Source of the DNA: JBBECJ01 sp963763325
GTDB lineage: Bacteria > Chloroflexota > Chloroflexia > Thermomicrobiales > CFX8
NCBI GenBank assembly: GCA_963763325.1
Contig: CAVXOL010000023.1
Location: 667,467 to 731,466 of the forward strand
Direction: 5' to 3'
DNA: 64,000 nt
Both the position numbers and the translations under genes were made by a program. Below the pieces are notes generated by a model. That model did not search any database. It was not told where the DNA came from and worked only from the letters and a program-made list of their open reading frames with translations. Position 1 is the stretch's first letter. Each line of letters opens with the position of its first letter. Shown one piece after another: positions 63,637-64,000 of this stretch.

Positions 63637-64000
63637 TCAGTAGCTGAAGGTGGTGGCGCCCTCGTCGCCGATCCACTCCCACATCGGCACGGTCCCGCCG
63701 ATCTCCGCGTTGCCCACCAGGTCGGCCTTGTCGAGCTTGCGGGCGTCGAAGCAGATCGGGCACACCAGGTAGCGTGCCGCCGGCCTTCTCGTAGCGCTCC
63801 AGGAGGCTTGCCAGTGGCGGGCAGCCGTCGCAGGCGACCGCGCTGGCGTAGCCCGGCAGCGCGATCCGGACCGCCTCCTTGGTCAGGAACATCAGCGTCG
63901 GGCGGCCCGACTCGGCCGCGCCGACGGCCACCAGGAAGGCGACCGTGACCTTCTCGGAGTCCTCCAGACCAGTGGTCAGGCTGACAACTGCCTTGTTGCT
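63637..64000 (-). CDS. DsrE-family protein (5' end off the window, frameshifted)
   Basis: Minus strand, open to the window edge. 'KAVVSLTTGLEDSEKVTVAFLVAVGAAESGRPTLMFLTKEAVRIALPGYASAVACDGCPPLASLLERYEKAGG', then after a shift near 63,780 'YLVCPICFDARKLDKADLVGNAEIGGTVPMWEWIG' and stop at 63637. This is the DsrE/DsrF-like (YchN/peroxiredoxin-like) fold with conserved Cys in 'CDGCPP' and 'CPICFDAR', the positions used for sulfur relay in relatives. The actual role is unknown in actinobacteria. Convergent with the crotonase gene. Confidence 0.8.

Overview
The window reads as two unrelated pieces of bacterial DNA joined near position 47,600. Positions 1 to about 47,600 look like a Chloroflexota genome of the Thermomicrobia/Sphaerobacter kind. 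The evidence is Tat-type lipoprotein solute-binding proteins with acidic post-cysteine linkers, an FMN riboswitch in front of a RibXY-type transporter, a CtaA-CtaB fusion, two LLM (F420-type) oxidoreductases and a YumC-type ferredoxin reductase. From about 47,600 to the end the DNA is visibly richer in G+C at third codon positions and carries Nocardioides-like actinobacterial content: a DUF222/HNH protein, a sortase, an ECF sigma/YciI pair, an XRE-cupin regulator diverging from an oxidoreductase-methyltransferase fusion, and GGTCGAG intergenic repeats. A LuxR-type regulator gene and a GT2 glycosyltransferase gene are both cut at the join, so a chimeric assembly is the simplest explanation.

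Single-base frameshifts are frequent on both sides (roughly one every few kb, many more in the 30-36.5 kb paralogue array and at 44-47.5 kb). Most genes keep full length and family motifs on both sides of the shift. I therefore read these as consensus errors of an uncorrected assembly rather than real decay, and annotate the reconstructed genes.

Layout of the first part: three DinB-like genes (one a remnant) and a winged-helix protein (0-2.4 kb); WYL regulator, dienelactone hydrolase, PAP2 phosphatase (2.5-5.2 kb); a two-component system and gamma-glutamyltransferase (5.4-9.4 kb); NHL protein, LigK/RraA-like aldolase, ferredoxin reductase (9.5-12.3 kb); an aminotransferase followed by a two-subunit sulfopyruvate-decarboxylase-like enzyme (12.4-14.9 kb); acetyltransferase, M19 peptidase, MutM, AI-2E-family permease, DinB protein (14.9-20.1 kb); CtaA-CtaB fusion, alkaline-phosphatase-family enzyme, NadA with a paired operator, MFS transporter (20.3-26.8 kb). 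Next come four consecutive peptide-binding lipoprotein genes, each with its own promoter, long leader and terminator (26.8-36.6 kb). They are followed by an M28 peptidase and two LLM oxidoreductases (36.6-40.7 kb), an FMN riboswitch with RibXY (40.8-43.2 kb), a YdeI-like protein, and a minus-strand cluster of O-methyltransferase, UGT-like glycosyltransferase, YdhR-like protein and LuxR regulator (43.9-47.6 kb).

The second part holds surface and cell-envelope genes (GT2 fragment, GT-C membrane protein, secreted protein, M28 peptidase, sortase), DNA/RNA-related genes (alkyltransferase-like protein, HNH endonuclease, NYN RNase-like, ArfB-like rescue factor), and small enzymes and regulators. No rRNA, tRNA, CRISPR array, transposase, integrase or prophage gene was seen. 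The most interesting non-coding structures are the FMN riboswitch with an extra hairpin in loop L2, the nadA double operator, the four self-contained solute-binding-protein units, and a family of long intergenic inverted repeats.
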